In this document: positions 46,032 to 55,973 of the stretch, piece by piece
How positions within the stretch are numbered: the first letter of the stretch is position 1
How the letters are laid out: each line of letters starts with the position of its first letter
From: Exiguobacterium sp. Helios
GTDB taxonomy: Bacteria; Bacillota; Bacilli; Exiguobacteriales; Exiguobacteriaceae
Direction: 5' to 3'
NCBI RefSeq assembly: GCF_014524545.1
Contig: NZ_CP053557.1
Location: forward strand, 1,947,501 to 2,011,500
Length of the DNA stretch: 64,000 bases
The notes under the pieces: model-generated
Database searches by the model: none
What the model was told of the DNA's origin: nothing
The model's input: only the letters and a program-made list of their open reading frames with translations
Position numbers and translations under genes: made by a program

Positions 46032-46089
46032 TTCAATCCAGGATGTTCGGCTACAATAGGAAGATAGCTTTAATAGGGGGACATTATTC

Positions 46090-46884
46090 ATGAAACAGTA
46101 TCATCAACTTTGTCAGGAAATCTTAACGAACGGCATCAAAAAAGAAGATCGGACGGGAACCGGGACCATCAGTATTTTTGGTCATCAAATGCGGTTCCCT
46201 TTACAGGATGGTTTTCCGATGATAACGACGAAAAAGTTACATATGAAGTCCATCATTCATGAATTGATTTGGTTTATCTCCGGTGAAACCAACATCTCCT
46301 ACCTGCAAGAACATGGAGTCCGCATCTGGAATGAGTGGGCGGACGAAGATGGCAATCTCGGACCGGTCTATGGTGCCCAGTGGCGTTCTTTCCCTAAACC
46401 GGACGGCACGACAGTCGATCAATTAGCAGATGTCATTGAACAGATCAAAGTGAATCCGGACTCGCGTCGTTTAATTGTCAGCGCTTGGAATCCTGGTCAA
46501 TTGGAAGAAATGGCTTTACCGCCTTGCCATTTGCTGTTCCAATTTTATGTGGCGGACGGAAAACTATCTTGTCAGCTTTATCAGCGGTCAGCAGATGTCT
46601 TCTTGGGTGTACCGTTCAATATTGCTTCTTATGCCTTATTGACCCATATGATTGCCCATGTGTGTAAACTTGAGGTCGGCGATTTTGTTCATACTTTAGG
46701 TGATGCCCATATTTATTCGAATCACTTGGATCAAGTCAATCTCCAATTGAGCCGGAATCCAAAACCTTTGCCGACGATTCGTTTTGCCCGGGAAGTGGAA
46801 CGTATTGAAGATTTTACGTTTGACGATATCATCATTGAAGGATATGATCCCGATCCGCATATTAAAGGAGTCGTCGCCGTATGA
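46090..46884 (+). CDS. thyA: thymidylate synthase
   Basis: A 264-residue ThyA of normal short-form length. It contains [18 protein letters not shown], the catalytic cysteine in [13 protein letters not shown], and [20 protein letters not shown], with [12 protein letters not shown] near the end. It makes dTMP from dUMP with methylene-tetrahydrofolate. GGGGGACATTATTC precedes the ATG. The stop overlaps the dfrA start by 4 bp, giving the classic thyA-dfrA pair. Confidence 0.97.
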   Translation: MKQYHQLCQEILTNGIKKEDRTGTGTISIFGHQMRFPLQDGFPMITTKKLHMKSIIHELIWFISGETNISYLQEHGVRIWNEWADEDGNLGPVYGAQWRSFPKPDGTTVDQLADVIEQIKVNPDSRRLIVSAWNPGQLEEMALPPCHLLFQFYVADGKLSCQLYQRSADVFLGVPFNIASYALLTHMIAHVCKLEVGDFVHTLGDAHIYSNHLDQVNLQLSRNPKPLPTIRFAREVERIEDFTFDDIIIEGYDPDPHIKGVVAV

Positions 46885-47366
46885 TTTCGCATATCGTTGC
46901 CTATACAAAAAACCGGGTCATTGGTCGGGATAACGAGATGCCCTGGCATCTCCCCGCTGATTTGGCCCATTTCAAGAAAACGACTTACGGCAAACCGGTC
47001 ATCATGGGCCGAAAAACATTTCTGTCAATCGGACGTCCATTACCGGGTCGCGAAAATATTGTCATTACGCGTGATCCAAATTTCCATTCAGAAGGAATCA
47101 CCATCTGGCATGATTTAGACGGACTGGCTGCTTTCGCGGAGTCGGAAGAGGAAGTCTTTTTGATTGGCGGTGGTGAACTGTTCCAACAAACACTGTCACT
47201 TACCAAGCGGATTTATGCGACGGAAATCGATGCCATCATTGAAGGGGATGTTTATTATCCCGAGATCCCGGTTGACTTCGTTTGTTTGTCCGAGATGTTT
47301 CATCCGGTTGATCCACAACATTCAGAAGCTTTTACGATCAAACAGTTTGATCGTCCTCTCCGTTAA
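46881..47366 (+). CDS. dfrA: dihydrofolate reductase
   Basis: A 161-residue DHFR with the substrate-site acid in [18 protein letters not shown] and cofactor region [20 protein letters not shown], then [11 protein letters not shown]. It regenerates tetrahydrofolate from the dihydrofolate produced by ThyA. The ATG overlaps the thyA stop (ATGA-type), with AAAGGAG upstream. A strong terminator follows. Confidence 0.97.
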   Translation: MISHIVAYTKNRVIGRDNEMPWHLPADLAHFKKTTYGKPVIMGRKTFLSIGRPLPGRENIVITRDPNFHSEGITIWHDLDGLAAFAESEEEVFLIGGGELFQQTLSLTKRIYATEIDAIIEGDVYYPEIPVDFVCLSEMFHPVDPQHSEAFTIKQFDRPLR

Positions 47367-47380
47367 CATTCTTTTGTTTT

Positions 47381-47421
47381 CAAAAGACACCTCGACTTCT
47401 ATAAAGTCGAGGTGTCTTTTT
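47381..47421. terminator. bidirectional terminator after dfrA
   Basis: Perfect 17 bp stem AAAAGACACCTCGACTT/AAGTCGAGGTGTCTTTT between the convergent dfrA and cyclase genes. Confidence 0.94.
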
Positions 47422-47433
47422 AGTATACTGCCG

Positions 47434-48954
47434 TTACGGAAGACGAATCACCCATTGTCGAATTTGCTCTTCTAATTGATGTGGATCGAGAGGAGACAAA
47501 CAATAATCTGTAACGCCTCGTTCAAGCGCTTGACCAAGCAATTGATTTTCTTCGCCGGCAATCGCAATCACGTCAATGATTTGGTCACGTGTCTGCTTCC
47601 ATTCATCGACAAGCTTAAAATTTGATGCTGCCAGTTCTTCAAGCGGCATGACATACAATTGAATCGCGCCAACTGTTTTTTGATTGTCCGCCACGAGATC
47701 AAAATCATATTTCGGATGGCTCGGGATTTCCATCAGCGAAAGAGATGGAAGAATCGACTTTTCGATTTTAATGACGGCTTTCACTTTCTCTTTTTCAGTT
47801 GCCATTGCATAGACGATAACCTGATTTCTCCCATTTCGCTTGGCTTGATACAGCGCTTCGTCCGCTTCCGATGTCATTTCCTCCAAATCCAGCATTACAT
47901 CATCAATGACTGTTAATCCGATGGAAACCGTCACTTTCAATCCATTTGGAAATGTATGACGTTCAATCCGTGCCCGAACTTTCTCCATCATTTCTGTAGC
48001 ATGATTCGAATCATCCGCACTAAACAACACCATGAATTCTTCTCCACCAAAACGAATCAATTCGTCGTCTTGTCGAAGAGCTTGTTTCGTCAAGGCAGCC
48101 AGTTCGGTCAACACAAGATCCCCCGTTGGATGACCATGTGAATCATTGATCCGTTTAAAGTGATCTAAATCAAAGATGGCAAGGGCAAAAAATTGACCAT
48201 CACGTTCTAACCGGGATGTCCGTCTCCGGTAAGCATTTTGGAGGTATTTCCGGTTAAAGGCTCCTGTCAATTCATCGACTAACATCGACGAAGAAACTGT
48301 CCGTAGTTTTCGGAGCAAACGCTTCAGACGAATTTTACGTTCATCGATTCCGACGGTTTCATCCCAATAGTCGTCTGTCCCGAGCGCATAACAAGCTTGA
48401 CGGACACCCGGGTCATTTGGACCAATCAAAATCAGGGGAATAAACGATGCTTCTAATTTTTTAAACAACTTCACAATCAATGCGTCATTCGTCATTCGGA
48501 TGATTTCGTAGTCGATCAACATCGCATCGACATGCAAATCGTATCCGACTTCCAATGTATCTTCGATGGATCCAAAGAAACGGGTCATGTATCGTTCTTG
48601 TTCCAGTGCTTTTTTCCACTGAATATTATCTAAAAACCGTTTTGTGACCGAAAGAATCATTTCTTTCCGGACGACTTTTTTCCGTCCCCGTTCTGATAGA
48701 TGATCGATGACCGGTGCGAGTAGTGTCACGATCTGTTCATGCGGCACTTCTTCTACCACACTGTCCAACTCACTCACCCAGCGAGCAGTCTGCCGTTCGA
48801 AAAATTCTGCTTGATCGTGTTCGCTAAACCGGTTAAGCCACTGTGCGAAAACAAGCAACTCCGATTTTGGAACAGAATCCATCCGGAGTAAGCGTTCGAC
48901 CATGAGAATCGTTTGATCGATTTGTTTTTCAATTTGTTTTTTTGTTGTTTCCAC
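47434..48954 (-). CDS. diguanylate cyclase with receiver-like flanks
   Basis: A 506-residue protein without membrane helices. Residues 20-120 are helical. About 120-215 is receiver-like (VDAMLIDYEIIRMTND, LILIGPNDPGVRQACYALGTDDY) with the phospho-acceptor region around LIDYE. The GGDEF domain (about 225-385) has DELTGAFNRKYL and the active RFGGEEFMVLFS. The C-terminal 110 residues again look receiver-like (VIDVIAIAGEENQLLGQALERGVTDYCLSP). I infer c-di-GMP synthesis with sensing by the flanks. It is monocistronic. Confidence 0.88.
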   Translation of the reverse strand: METTKKQIEKQIDQTILMVERLLRMDSVPKSELLVFAQWLNRFSEHDQAEFFERQTARWVSELDSVVEEVPHEQIVTLLAPVIDHLSERGRKKVVRKEMILSVTKRFLDNIQWKKALEQERYMTRFFGSIEDTLEVGYDLHVDAMLIDYEIIRMTNDALIVKLFKKLEASFIPLILIGPNDPGVRQACYALGTDDYWDETVGIDERKIRLKRLLRKLRTVSSSMLVDELTGAFNRKYLQNAYRRRTSRLERDGQFFALAIFDLDHFKRINDSHGHPTGDLVLTELAALTKQALRQDDELIRFGGEEFMVLFSADDSNHATEMMEKVRARIERHTFPNGLKVTVSIGLTVIDDVMLDLEEMTSEADEALYQAKRNGRNQVIVYAMATEKEKVKAVIKIEKSILPSLSLMEIPSHPKYDFDLVADNQKTVGAIQLYVMPLEELAASNFKLVDEWKQTRDQIIDVIAIAGEENQLLGQALERGVTDYCLSPLDPHQLEEQIRQWVIRLP

Positions 48955-49000
48955 AAGTCTTCCCTCTCTTTCTATACAGCCGAAATCATCCGTTCGACTG

Positions 49001-49031
49001 AAAAGAAAACGAGGGAGGACCCTCGTTTTCG
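49001..49031 (-). terminator. terminator of fumC
   Basis: GAAAACGAGGG/CCTCGTTTTC stem directly beyond the stop, followed by TTTTC on the minus strand. Confidence 0.85.
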
Positions 49032-49032
49032 A

Positions 49033-50427
49033 TTATGCCTTTAGGTTAGGATGGACCATCTCTGCTGGAACGATCCACTGGTCATACTGTTCTTCTGTCA
49101 ACAAACCGGTTGCAAGCGCAGCCTCTTTTAAAGTTGTACCCTCTTTATGAGCAGCTTTAGCAATCCGAGCTGCATTTTCATAGCCGATATGCGGATTCAG
49201 TGCCGTGACAAGCATCAGCGACCGTTCGACGTTCTCGGCAATGACCGTCCGTTCCGGCTCGATTCCGATCGCACAATGGTCATTAAAGGACTGAAGAGCG
49301 TCCGTTAATAAACGAACCGATTGGATGTAGTTATACATGATGACCGGTTTAAAGACATTTAATTCAAAGTTCCCTTGGCTTGCTGCAAAACCGATTGTCG
49401 CATCATTCCCGAGAACTTGAGCGGCAACCATTGTCAGCGCTTCACTTTGTGTCGGGTTGACCTTTCCAGGCATGATTGAACTTCCCGGTTCATTTTCCGG
49501 TATCGTGATTTCACCAATTCCCGCACGGGGACCCGATGCCAACCAGCGGACATCATTGGCGATTTTCATCGCATCCATCGCCAGGGCCTTGATGGCGCCA
49601 TGGGAAAAGACAAGTTGATCATGACTTGTTAAGGCATGGAACTTATTTTCTGCGCTGACGAATGATTTCCCGGTTTCTTGACTCATTTTTTCAGCCGCCC
49701 GGTCTCCGAATTCTGGATGGGCATTGATTCCGGTTCCAACTGCAGTCCCGCCAATGGCTAGCTCCGTCAATGGCTCTAACGTCAACTCAATCATCTTTTT
49801 CGAAAGCTGTAACATACGGACCCAACCACTGACTTCTTGTCCCAGTGTGATTGGTGTTGCGTCCTGTAAATGTGTCCGTCCAATTTTGACGATGTCTGAG
49901 AAAGCTTTTGCTTTCTCATCGAGCGTCGCATAGATGGCATCAATCGCTGGTAACAGTTGATCGATGACAATCGTTTTCGCTGCGATATGCATCGCGGTCG
50001 GATATGTATCGTTCGAACTCTGTGATTTGTTGACATCGTCATTCGGATGAATGACTTGCTTGCTTCCCCGTTCGGCAAGTTTTCGTGTCGCGACCCGTGC
50101 GACGACTTCATTGACGTTCATGTTCGACTGTGTACCTGATCCGGTTTGCCAAACGACCAGTGGAAATTCTGCGTCGAATTGTCCGGCGATGATTTCGTCA
50201 CATACTTCAGCAATCACTTCGGCTTTCTCTTGATCCAGGACACCTAAATCACGATTGGCTAAAGCCGCCCCTTTTTTGAGAACCGCAAATGCCCGAATGA
50301 TTTCAATCGGCATTTTTTCTGTTCCAATCTTAAAGTTTTCCAGGCTCCGTTGTGTTTGTGCTCCCCATTCTTGTGCTTCCGGGACACGAATTTCCCCCAT
50401 CGTGTCGTGTTCTAAACGGTATTCCAT
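49033..50427 (-). CDS. fumC: fumarate hydratase, class II
   Basis: From the ATG at 50427 (AAAGGGGGAAATTAGC upstream) the protein has 464 residues. Substrate-site motifs include [34 protein letters not shown], the catalytic loop [16 protein letters not shown] and [17 protein letters not shown]. It interconverts fumarate and malate in the TCA cycle. Monocistronic; divergent from the CBS-domain gene. Confidence 0.97.
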   Translation of the reverse strand: MEYRLEHDTMGEIRVPEAQEWGAQTQRSLENFKIGTEKMPIEIIRAFAVLKKGAALANRDLGVLDQEKAEVIAEVCDEIIAGQFDAEFPLVVWQTGSGTQSNMNVNEVVARVATRKLAERGSKQVIHPNDDVNKSQSSNDTYPTAMHIAAKTIVIDQLLPAIDAIYATLDEKAKAFSDIVKIGRTHLQDATPITLGQEVSGWVRMLQLSKKMIELTLEPLTELAIGGTAVGTGINAHPEFGDRAAEKMSQETGKSFVSAENKFHALTSHDQLVFSHGAIKALAMDAMKIANDVRWLASGPRAGIGEITIPENEPGSSIMPGKVNPTQSEALTMVAAQVLGNDATIGFAASQGNFELNVFKPVIMYNYIQSVRLLTDALQSFNDHCAIGIEPERTVIAENVERSLMLVTALNPHIGYENAARIAKAAHKEGTTLKEAALATGLLTEEQYDQWIVPAEMVHPNLKA

Positions 50428-50543
50428 GCTAATTTCCCCCTTTATCTGCTTATACATTAATAGTTTAACGGAAACCGTGACGAATGGGAATGATAGAGGC
50501 CAGTTTGGGGAATAGTTTGTTATCGAAAAGGAGTGAATGCTTG

Positions 50544-51860
50544 ATGTGGTTGATTAATTTAATGATTGTCCTGCTGTTGATTTTAGCAAACGGTGTGTTC
50601 GCGATGACAGAGCTCGCCTTGTTATCTTCGAAGAAATCAAAACTACAGCAATATGCCGATGAAGGAAAAAAATCGGCTCAAGTCGCACTGGACTTTTTAG
50701 AACGTCCAACAGATTTACTATCGACGGTTCAAGTCGGTATAACCTTGATTGGCATCATCAACGGAGCATTTGGCGGTGCTGCATTATCCGCCCCTTTGAT
50801 TAGCTGGCTGTCCGGCTTTTCATGGCTGGCTCCTTATGCCAGTACGGTCGGCTATATCGTGGTCGTCACCATCATCACCTATTTATCGCTGGTTGTCGGT
50901 GAACTGGTCCCGAAACGGATCGCCCTTGTCAGTCCGGAGCGTGTCACGATGGTCTTGGCACAACCGATGCGCTTATTCTCGAGTATTTTAAGACCGTTTA
51001 TCTTCATCTTAAGTAAATCAACAAGTGTTATTTTTCGGATGATCGGACTTGATCGTCTTCAAACGGAAGACGAGACGGAAGATGAGGTCAAACAATTACT
51101 GATTCGCGGGACGAAAGAAGGAACGTTCGCCATGTCAGAAGCAGAACAGGTCTCTCGGGTATTTGCCTTTCATGATCAGTTAGCGTATGAATTAATGGAA
51201 CCGCGTACGGTAACGGAATGGATTGACTTAACGGACTCACCGGAACAAATTTTAGCAGATTTACGGACTGCAAAACACCGGAATCTTCCCGTCGGTCACG
51301 GTGATTTGGATCACTTTGTCGGATACATCGATGCGAAGGAAATCCTGGCTGCCGAGCAACCGATTGCTGTGATCGAGTCGATGATTCATACACCGCTCAT
51401 TGTCCCGAAACAATTGCAAGCGACCGTCCTGCTCGAACGAATGCGAAAAGAAACGGTTTCGATTGCCTTTGTGCTCGACGAGTATGGCGGCTTTTTGGGG
51501 ATGATTACGCTGTTTGATATTCTCGAAGCATTTGTCGGTGAAATTACAACTGTTGAAGAGGAGCCGGAACTGGTGCAACGTACGGATGGATCTTACCTGG
51601 CGGATGGATTGTTGCATATTGATGACCTAAAGCGTGTTCTTGGTATCAAAACAGATTTACCGGGCGAAGCAAAAAATACGTATCATACGGTGGCTGGACT
51701 AGTCTTATATCTGCTCGGCGAATTTCCGGTCCGGGGAAGTCATGTCACGAGCGACGGCTACCGTTTTGAAGTCGTCGACTTGGACGGTCGACGGATTGAT
51801 CAAATCTTAATCGAACGACTGGAGGAACCTTTCGACGATATATCCCTACCAAAAAGCTGA
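50544..51860 (+). CDS. CNNM/CorC-type membrane protein with CBS pair
   Basis: From the ATG at 50544 (AAAAGGAG ten bases upstream) the protein has 438 residues. The N-terminal DUF21 domain has about four helices and includes [19 protein letters not shown] and [12 protein letters not shown]. The CBS pair covers about 190-330 ([18 protein letters not shown]). The C-terminal CorC/HlyC domain ends [17 protein letters not shown]. Such proteins affect Mg2+/Co2+ export or resistance (YhdP, MpfA). Hemolysin naming is historical. Confidence 0.92.
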   Translation: MWLINLMIVLLLILANGVFAMTELALLSSKKSKLQQYADEGKKSAQVALDFLERPTDLLSTVQVGITLIGIINGAFGGAALSAPLISWLSGFSWLAPYASTVGYIVVVTIITYLSLVVGELVPKRIALVSPERVTMVLAQPMRLFSSILRPFIFILSKSTSVIFRMIGLDRLQTEDETEDEVKQLLIRGTKEGTFAMSEAEQVSRVFAFHDQLAYELMEPRTVTEWIDLTDSPEQILADLRTAKHRNLPVGHGDLDHFVGYIDAKEILAAEQPIAVIESMIHTPLIVPKQLQATVLLERMRKETVSIAFVLDEYGGFLGMITLFDILEAFVGEITTVEEEPELVQRTDGSYLADGLLHIDDLKRVLGIKTDLPGEAKNTYHTVAGLVLYLLGEFPVRGSHVTSDGYRFEVVDLDGRRIDQILIERLEEPFDDISLPKS

Positions 51861-51887
51861 CCGGGTCATAGATCCGGTCAGCTTTTT
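51851..51887. terminator. bidirectional terminator overlapping the CNNM stop
   Basis: AAAAAGCTGACCGG/CCGGTCAGCTTTTT with T-runs on both strands; it serves the convergent RNase H-like gene too. Confidence 0.93.
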
Positions 51888-51895
51888 GGTTGATG

Positions 51896-52291
51896 TTAAT
51901 ATTCATTTAACGCGTCTTTTGCCACACGATCGGCTTTGTTTTCTGATCGTGGAATCCACTTGACGAAAGCAAGCGGTAAACGGGAAAATCGCTCAAATGC
52001 CGGATCAAAATAGATTTGAATCCGTTTGTTTTTAGCAAATTCGCGTTCGACCGCCAACGAAACTGCTTCTGAATCCGTTCGGAAAGAAAATACACTTTCC
52101 CCTTGTGCCAATAATTCTTCTGCTAATTCGACGGCTTTTAAAAACGCCTGAAATTCAGCTTCATGATTATTCTCAGCCGTAATTCTAAACGTCCGTTCGA
52201 TGACCTGACCTTCTGAATTTTTGCAAAAAATCCCGACTGCCGCATCATCATTCGAGGGACGGACTGCTCCGTCAAAATATAACTCAACCAT
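51896..52291 (-). CDS. RNase H-like protein (YpeP-type)
   Basis: A 131-residue RNase H fold. The catalytic acidic set can be seen: LYFDGAVRP, NNHEAEFQAFL, FRTDSEAV and ENKADRVAKDAL. It resembles Bacillus YpeP and other RNase HI-like reverse-transcriptase-type domains; RNA-DNA hybrid cleavage is plausible but Bacillus relatives vary in activity. It overlaps the end of the CobW gene by 8 bp and so is probably co-transcribed with it. Confidence 0.87.
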   Translation of the reverse strand: MVELYFDGAVRPSNDDAAVGIFCKNSEGQVIERTFRITAENNHEAEFQAFLKAVELAEELLAQGESVFSFRTDSEAVSLAVEREFAKNKRIQIYFDPAFERFSRLPLAFVKWIPRSENKADRVAKDALNEY

Positions 52292-53243
52292 GTTCTCTCG
52301 CCGCCTTTATACCTTTTCGAATCGCTTGTTCATCTAAATTTTTTCCGATGAAGACCAGCGTTGTTTGTTTCAATCCTTCAAATTCACCACGTGTTGCCGT
52401 TCCGTAAATCATGCCTGTTCCTTGTAAAATGATTTTCCGATTCGTATCCGAGAAATGAATGATTCCTTTATAACGATATAAATCTTCCGCATACGCTTCG
52501 AGAATTTCCCGAAGAACGGCACCAAAGCGTTGCCGGTGCAACGGGAATTGTTCTGTAATCGTCAACGCGGTGAAGGACTCCGCTGCTTTCTGCATACCGT
52601 CTGTTTGTTGTGCCAGCCGCTCTTCTTCCTGCTTCGGGAAATGAAACGTTTCGAATAACTGTTGAATCGGCGTGTCCGATTCGATCGTCGGTAGAATCAA
52701 TGCCGTTGGATTTAGTTCCGATAACCGTTTGGCTGCCACCGTGACCTCGTCCGCCGAAATCAAATCGGTTTTATTTAACAACAAAGTGTCTGCAAAGCCG
52801 ATTTGACGAACATTTTCTTCAAACGTCAATTGCCGTTCCAGTTGATAGGCATCGACGACTGTAATGACACTCGAGATGTGATACTGTTGCTCGACTGCCG
52901 GTTCAAAGTAAAACGTCTGTAAGATAGGACCCGGATCGGCAATCCCTGTCGTTTCGACAATCAAACGGTCAAAGACCATCTCACCGTCCCGTCTTTTTTT
53001 AGCAATACGGAGCAACGCATCCCGCAAATCACCACGAATGGAACAGCAGATACAGCCGTTTGTGAGTTCAATGACTTCCTCGTCACTGCGTTCGATTAGC
53101 GCCTCATCGATGTTTACGGCACCTACTTCGTTGACAAGTAAAGCCACTTTTTCAATCGGACTCGCAACAATCCGGTTCAATAATGTTGTTTTCCCTGCCC
53201 CTAAAAAGCCGGTGACGAGGGTTGTTTGAATTCGTGCTGACAT
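52284..53243 (-). CDS. CobW/COG0523-family GTPase
   Basis: From the ATG at 53243 (AAGGAGTGAACAC upstream) the protein has 319 residues. The GTPase has Walker A TGFLGAGKTTLLNRI, the metal motif CICCSIRGDL and LLNKTDLI. The C-terminal CobW domain includes RYKGIIHF. These are metallochaperones, often for zinc. No Zur box is visible just upstream. It follows the YhaM-like gene by 11 bp and overlaps the RNase H-like gene, so the three form an operon. Confidence 0.92.
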   Translation of the reverse strand: MSARIQTTLVTGFLGAGKTTLLNRIVASPIEKVALLVNEVGAVNIDEALIERSDEEVIELTNGCICCSIRGDLRDALLRIAKKRRDGEMVFDRLIVETTGIADPGPILQTFYFEPAVEQQYHISSVITVVDAYQLERQLTFEENVRQIGFADTLLLNKTDLISADEVTVAAKRLSELNPTALILPTIESDTPIQQLFETFHFPKQEEERLAQQTDGMQKAAESFTALTITEQFPLHRQRFGAVLREILEAYAEDLYRYKGIIHFSDTNRKIILQGTGMIYGTATRGEFEGLKQTTLVFIGKNLDEQAIRKGIKAAREHG

Positions 53244-53254
53244 GTGTTCACTCC

Positions 53255-54445
53255 TTAAGTTAACTGCGACTGCCGCCATTTTTCTTTTCGTGCATCCAGT
53301 AAGTCGATGGCATGTAAATACCAGGCGTCTGTCGTCTGCGGGGTGACGCTTGATCCCCACTCTTTTTTGCCATGATGCGATAAAATCATATGTATCAACC
53401 GGTGGTACTGATCAACCGGAAGTCGGACAGCTTCTGTTTGTAGCGCTTGTTCCAGAACAAAACATCCATATGGCATATGTCCCATTAACACACCGTTCGG
53501 ATCTAAAGCAATACCGGACAGTTTTTCATCGACCGGTTCCGCTTGGACCAAACGGGAAAAACGGTCATCGCTCGCTCCGAGATGGGTATATTCAAAGATT
53601 TTTCCAATATCATGCAACAAAATCCCCAACAGTAATTCATCCTGGTGTGGACGTTCGTTCAACAAGGCAATCGAACGTGCAGCCTGATACAAGGCATCAA
53701 AACTGTCATCCCAGGCAAACTGACGCATATCCCGTTCACCCGCCTGGAACAAGTCGTTTTTATGATCCGCTTCGGCTTCTTGAATACATTGTAAGAGCGT
53801 CAAGTCCGGTCGTTCCGATTGACAGATTCCAAAACCAATCGTCATCATACAAGCCGTATGTTTCAACAATCCGCCGATATAGGCATGGTGATGATACAAT
53901 GCCGCCGGGCGGGTCGAAAAATCTTCCCAATATGTCGATAAAACACGGTGTGCCACTTGTCGAAGCGGCGCCTGCATCTCGTCGATCAGACCAATTAATT
54001 GATTACGATAGTCACGTGCAGATTCACCGGCAGGCATTTGCGGTAAAAATGCCGTACCGGATTGATCGTGAACGGCTTTCACCCGCTGGACGGTTAATGA
54101 CTTGTTGCCGGAATCAGCGGGATATTCTTCGACTTTGGCAGAGACATGCACGATACCGGTCTCAAGATAAGGACGCATCGCCTCTTCCGCTGTCACTTGG
54201 TTCAACCATTGTTTTCCTTTACATGCACCACTTGGAGAGTTGAAGGTAAATTGTAACCATTCACGACCTGTCTGGCTCGTTTTAATTTCAGCCGATGCGA
54301 CAAGTAGGGTTTCTTCTACCTGTTCTCCCGGAACATGATTGGAAATCAGAAAGCCTGATGTCGTCTCCGTTCCTTCGAGTGGATAGTCTTGTCCGCTATA
54401 AACCGGCATCTCATGCTCTGGAATGGCTTTAAATAATCGAATCAT
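53255..54445 (-). CDS. HD-domain 3'-5' exonuclease, YhaM-like
   Basis: From the ATG at 54445 (GAGAGGAGTGTTGACG upstream) the protein has 396 residues. An OB-fold-like region (about 50-135) precedes an HD domain with HHHAYIGGLLKHT, LLHDIGKIFEY and MILSHHGKKEWG. This is the YhaM/CbfA layout, but the protein is longer than the 314-residue Bacillus YhaM, with an added N-terminus and an insertion between the second and third HD segments. It is expected to trim RNA or DNA 3' ends. First gene of a three-gene operon. Confidence 0.88.
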   Translation of the reverse strand: MIRLFKAIPEHEMPVYSGQDYPLEGTETTSGFLISNHVPGEQVEETLLVASAEIKTSQTGREWLQFTFNSPSGACKGKQWLNQVTAEEAMRPYLETGIVHVSAKVEEYPADSGNKSLTVQRVKAVHDQSGTAFLPQMPAGESARDYRNQLIGLIDEMQAPLRQVAHRVLSTYWEDFSTRPAALYHHHAYIGGLLKHTACMMTIGFGICQSERPDLTLLQCIQEAEADHKNDLFQAGERDMRQFAWDDSFDALYQAARSIALLNERPHQDELLLGILLHDIGKIFEYTHLGASDDRFSRLVQAEPVDEKLSGIALDPNGVLMGHMPYGCFVLEQALQTEAVRLPVDQYHRLIHMILSHHGKKEWGSSVTPQTTDAWYLHAIDLLDARKEKWRQSQLT

Positions 54446-54592
54446 CGTCAACACTCCTCTCATTTACTCTGCCTTTCATGATAACAAATCTTTTCTGTTC
54501 CTGCATATGTTAAAACATTCATTGTAAGCGCTTCATTTATGATTTAAAATGACAAGTGAAGACAAATTATCCATGATAAGGAGGAATGCCGG

Positions 54593-55075
54593 ATGATTTT
54601 TTCATTATCGACTTGTTATGACATGGTTCAAGATTCAGCATCGGAGCCGAATCCATCTACCGTAACACGTGAACAACTTCGCCAAGCCGTCTCTGTTTAT
54701 GATCCGCTTGTTCTGAAGGAACCTTGTTTGTTACACCAACTCATATATCGAGAAATGGTCTTAGCATGTCAACAGGTTGAAGCACTTGGTTTATCGCTTG
54801 ATGCTACTCCTGTTAAGCTGTTGATTATATCCTCATTTAATCCGGGAGCGGGTTTCGGTGCGGATGAAATCAATCAGATGTCCCATACAACATTAAAACG
54901 GCAACTCGCAACGAACGATGTCGTTTTCTCGCGGTTCATCCAACAACTGTTTCTTCATCAAACACAACCGGACATTCTCTGCCAACGTTTGCTGACGGTG
55001 TTAGCCGGCGCGACAGCGAAAAAGGCGCTCATTCGAGCCGAGCGGCTTCAAACTTCTTGGTCTATTCTGCAGTAA
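54593..55075 (+). CDS. unknown protein, 160 residues
   Basis: I do not recognise it. AAGGAGGAATGCCGG precedes the ATG, so it is surely translated. It looks soluble and helical (REQLRQAVSVYD, LIYREMVLACQQVEALGL), with NPGAGFGADEINQMSH in the middle and no membrane or signal segment. It has its own terminator and is divergent from the YhaM-like operon. Codon use resembles its neighbours. Confidence 0.75.
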   Translation: MIFSLSTCYDMVQDSASEPNPSTVTREQLRQAVSVYDPLVLKEPCLLHQLIYREMVLACQQVEALGLSLDATPVKLLIISSFNPGAGFGADEINQMSHTTLKRQLATNDVVFSRFIQQLFLHQTQPDILCQRLLTVLAGATAKKALIRAERLQTSWSILQ

Positions 55076-55081
55076 TCATAC

Positions 55082-55117
55082 AAAAAGTCCTGACTCAAAT
55101 GAGTCAGGACTTTTTTT
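55082..55117 (+). terminator. terminator after the 160-residue gene
   Basis: AAAAAGTCCTGACTC/GAGTCAGGACTTTTT with loop AAAT and seven T. Confidence 0.94.
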
Positions 55118-55233
55118 CAACGACCTGGCATTCCAGCTCCTTGATAGACAATTCTAATGAAAATGCGGCATTCCGCTTCGTCATATTCTATATACATCAT
55201 TGCAGAATATTGGAAATATGTCAATTTATTTTT

Positions 55234-55271
55234 CAAAAAAAAGTGGGACAACTTCGTCTGAAGTTATCCCG
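55234..55271 (-). terminator. terminator of the dCMP deaminase gene
   Basis: Stem GGGACAACTTC/GAAGTTATCCC (one G-T pair) with a run of eight T on the minus strand, 64 bp after the stop at 55335. The remaining part of 55118-55334 holds no gene. Confidence 0.85.
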
Positions 55272-55334
55272 AATGGAAGAGTGAATAATTACCATGGCAA
55301 TGCTTAATTTCATAATACAATGTGATGGAAGCGT

Positions 55335-55919
55335 TTACAAGTCTTTATCGAAAATTCTTTCAAGAAAATATTCTTCTGTTAAGGGACGATGAAGCACTTC
55401 AATCCCGCTTTGACGCATGAGTGTTAATCCATCCCCATATTCATATCCTATCGAATAAACAACACGGTCGATTTTTGAAGCAATCAAAGCTAAACTGCAG
55501 GCATGGCATGGACTGTGGGTTACGTATGCTGTCGCATGACGGGCACTGGTCGAATCTGCCGCCAGTTTTCCCAATGCATTGATTTCAGCGTGAATCTCAT
55601 TCATCTTCGACCACTCATGGTGTTCTTCCTGATTGTCACAGCGGTGAAACATTTGACCGTTATGTACGATAGACAAGTCAGGATGCTTTTGACTTTGTCC
55701 TTCTGCTGCGGATTTATAAAGAATGTTATCTTGTTTTAAATAAATTTCATTGCAGTTCATGTGTCCACTCGGTGTTCCGTTGATTCCGATTGAAATGGGT
55801 TTTTCATCCTTGACGATGACACAGGCAACGGATTTTGAAGCACATTTCGAATGCCGATCCGCCATCATCCGCGCAAACAAAAGCCAGGTCGTATCCCATT
55901 GATGTTGTTTTTTCATCAT
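55335..55919 (-). CDS. dCMP deaminase-family protein
   Basis: From the ATG at 55919 (AAGGAGAGACGT upstream) the protein has 194 residues. The zinc motif is MNEIHAEINALGK plus SPCHACSLALIAS. SKCASKSVACVIVKDEKPIS and the cysteine/histidine insert CDNQEEHHEWSKMNE, carrying extra zinc-like ligands, fit ComEB/T4-type dCMP deaminases, which make dUMP for thymidylate synthesis. It follows telA and a hairpin that spans the telA stop. Confidence 0.88.
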   Translation of the reverse strand: MMKKQHQWDTTWLLFARMMADRHSKCASKSVACVIVKDEKPISIGINGTPSGHMNCNEIYLKQDNILYKSAAEGQSQKHPDLSIVHNGQMFHRCDNQEEHHEWSKMNEIHAEINALGKLAADSTSARHATAYVTHSPCHACSLALIASKIDRVVYSIGYEYGDGLTLMRQSGIEVLHRPLTEEYFLERIFDKDL

Positions 55920-55943
55920 ACGTCTCTCCTTTTTAAATAAACC

Positions 55944-55973
55944 ACTAAGGAACACATAAATGTGTTCCTTAGT
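55944..55973 (-). terminator. hairpin over the telA stop codon
   Basis: Perfect 13 bp stem ACTAAGGAACACA/TGTGTTCCTTAGT. On the minus strand it is followed by GGTTTATTT, a weak T-tract. It may partly terminate or protect telA mRNA before the deaminase gene. Confidence 0.5.

Noticed and set aside
53350-54243. 297-residue open frame on the plus strand, opposite the YhaM-like gene
   Set aside because: The opposite strand has clear HD-nuclease motifs and a good ribosome site. The plus frame has no domain, and its composition is that of a reverse-complement shadow.
54523-54536. cre-like TGTAAGCGCTTCAT between the YhaM-like operon and the 160-residue gene
   Set aside because: Three of the last positions of the consensus fail, so the match is too weak to call.
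55326-55339. cre-like TGGAAGCGTTTACA
   Set aside because: It matches 13 of 14 positions but lies at the 3' end of the dCMP deaminase gene with no promoter or gene start next to it. Probably chance.
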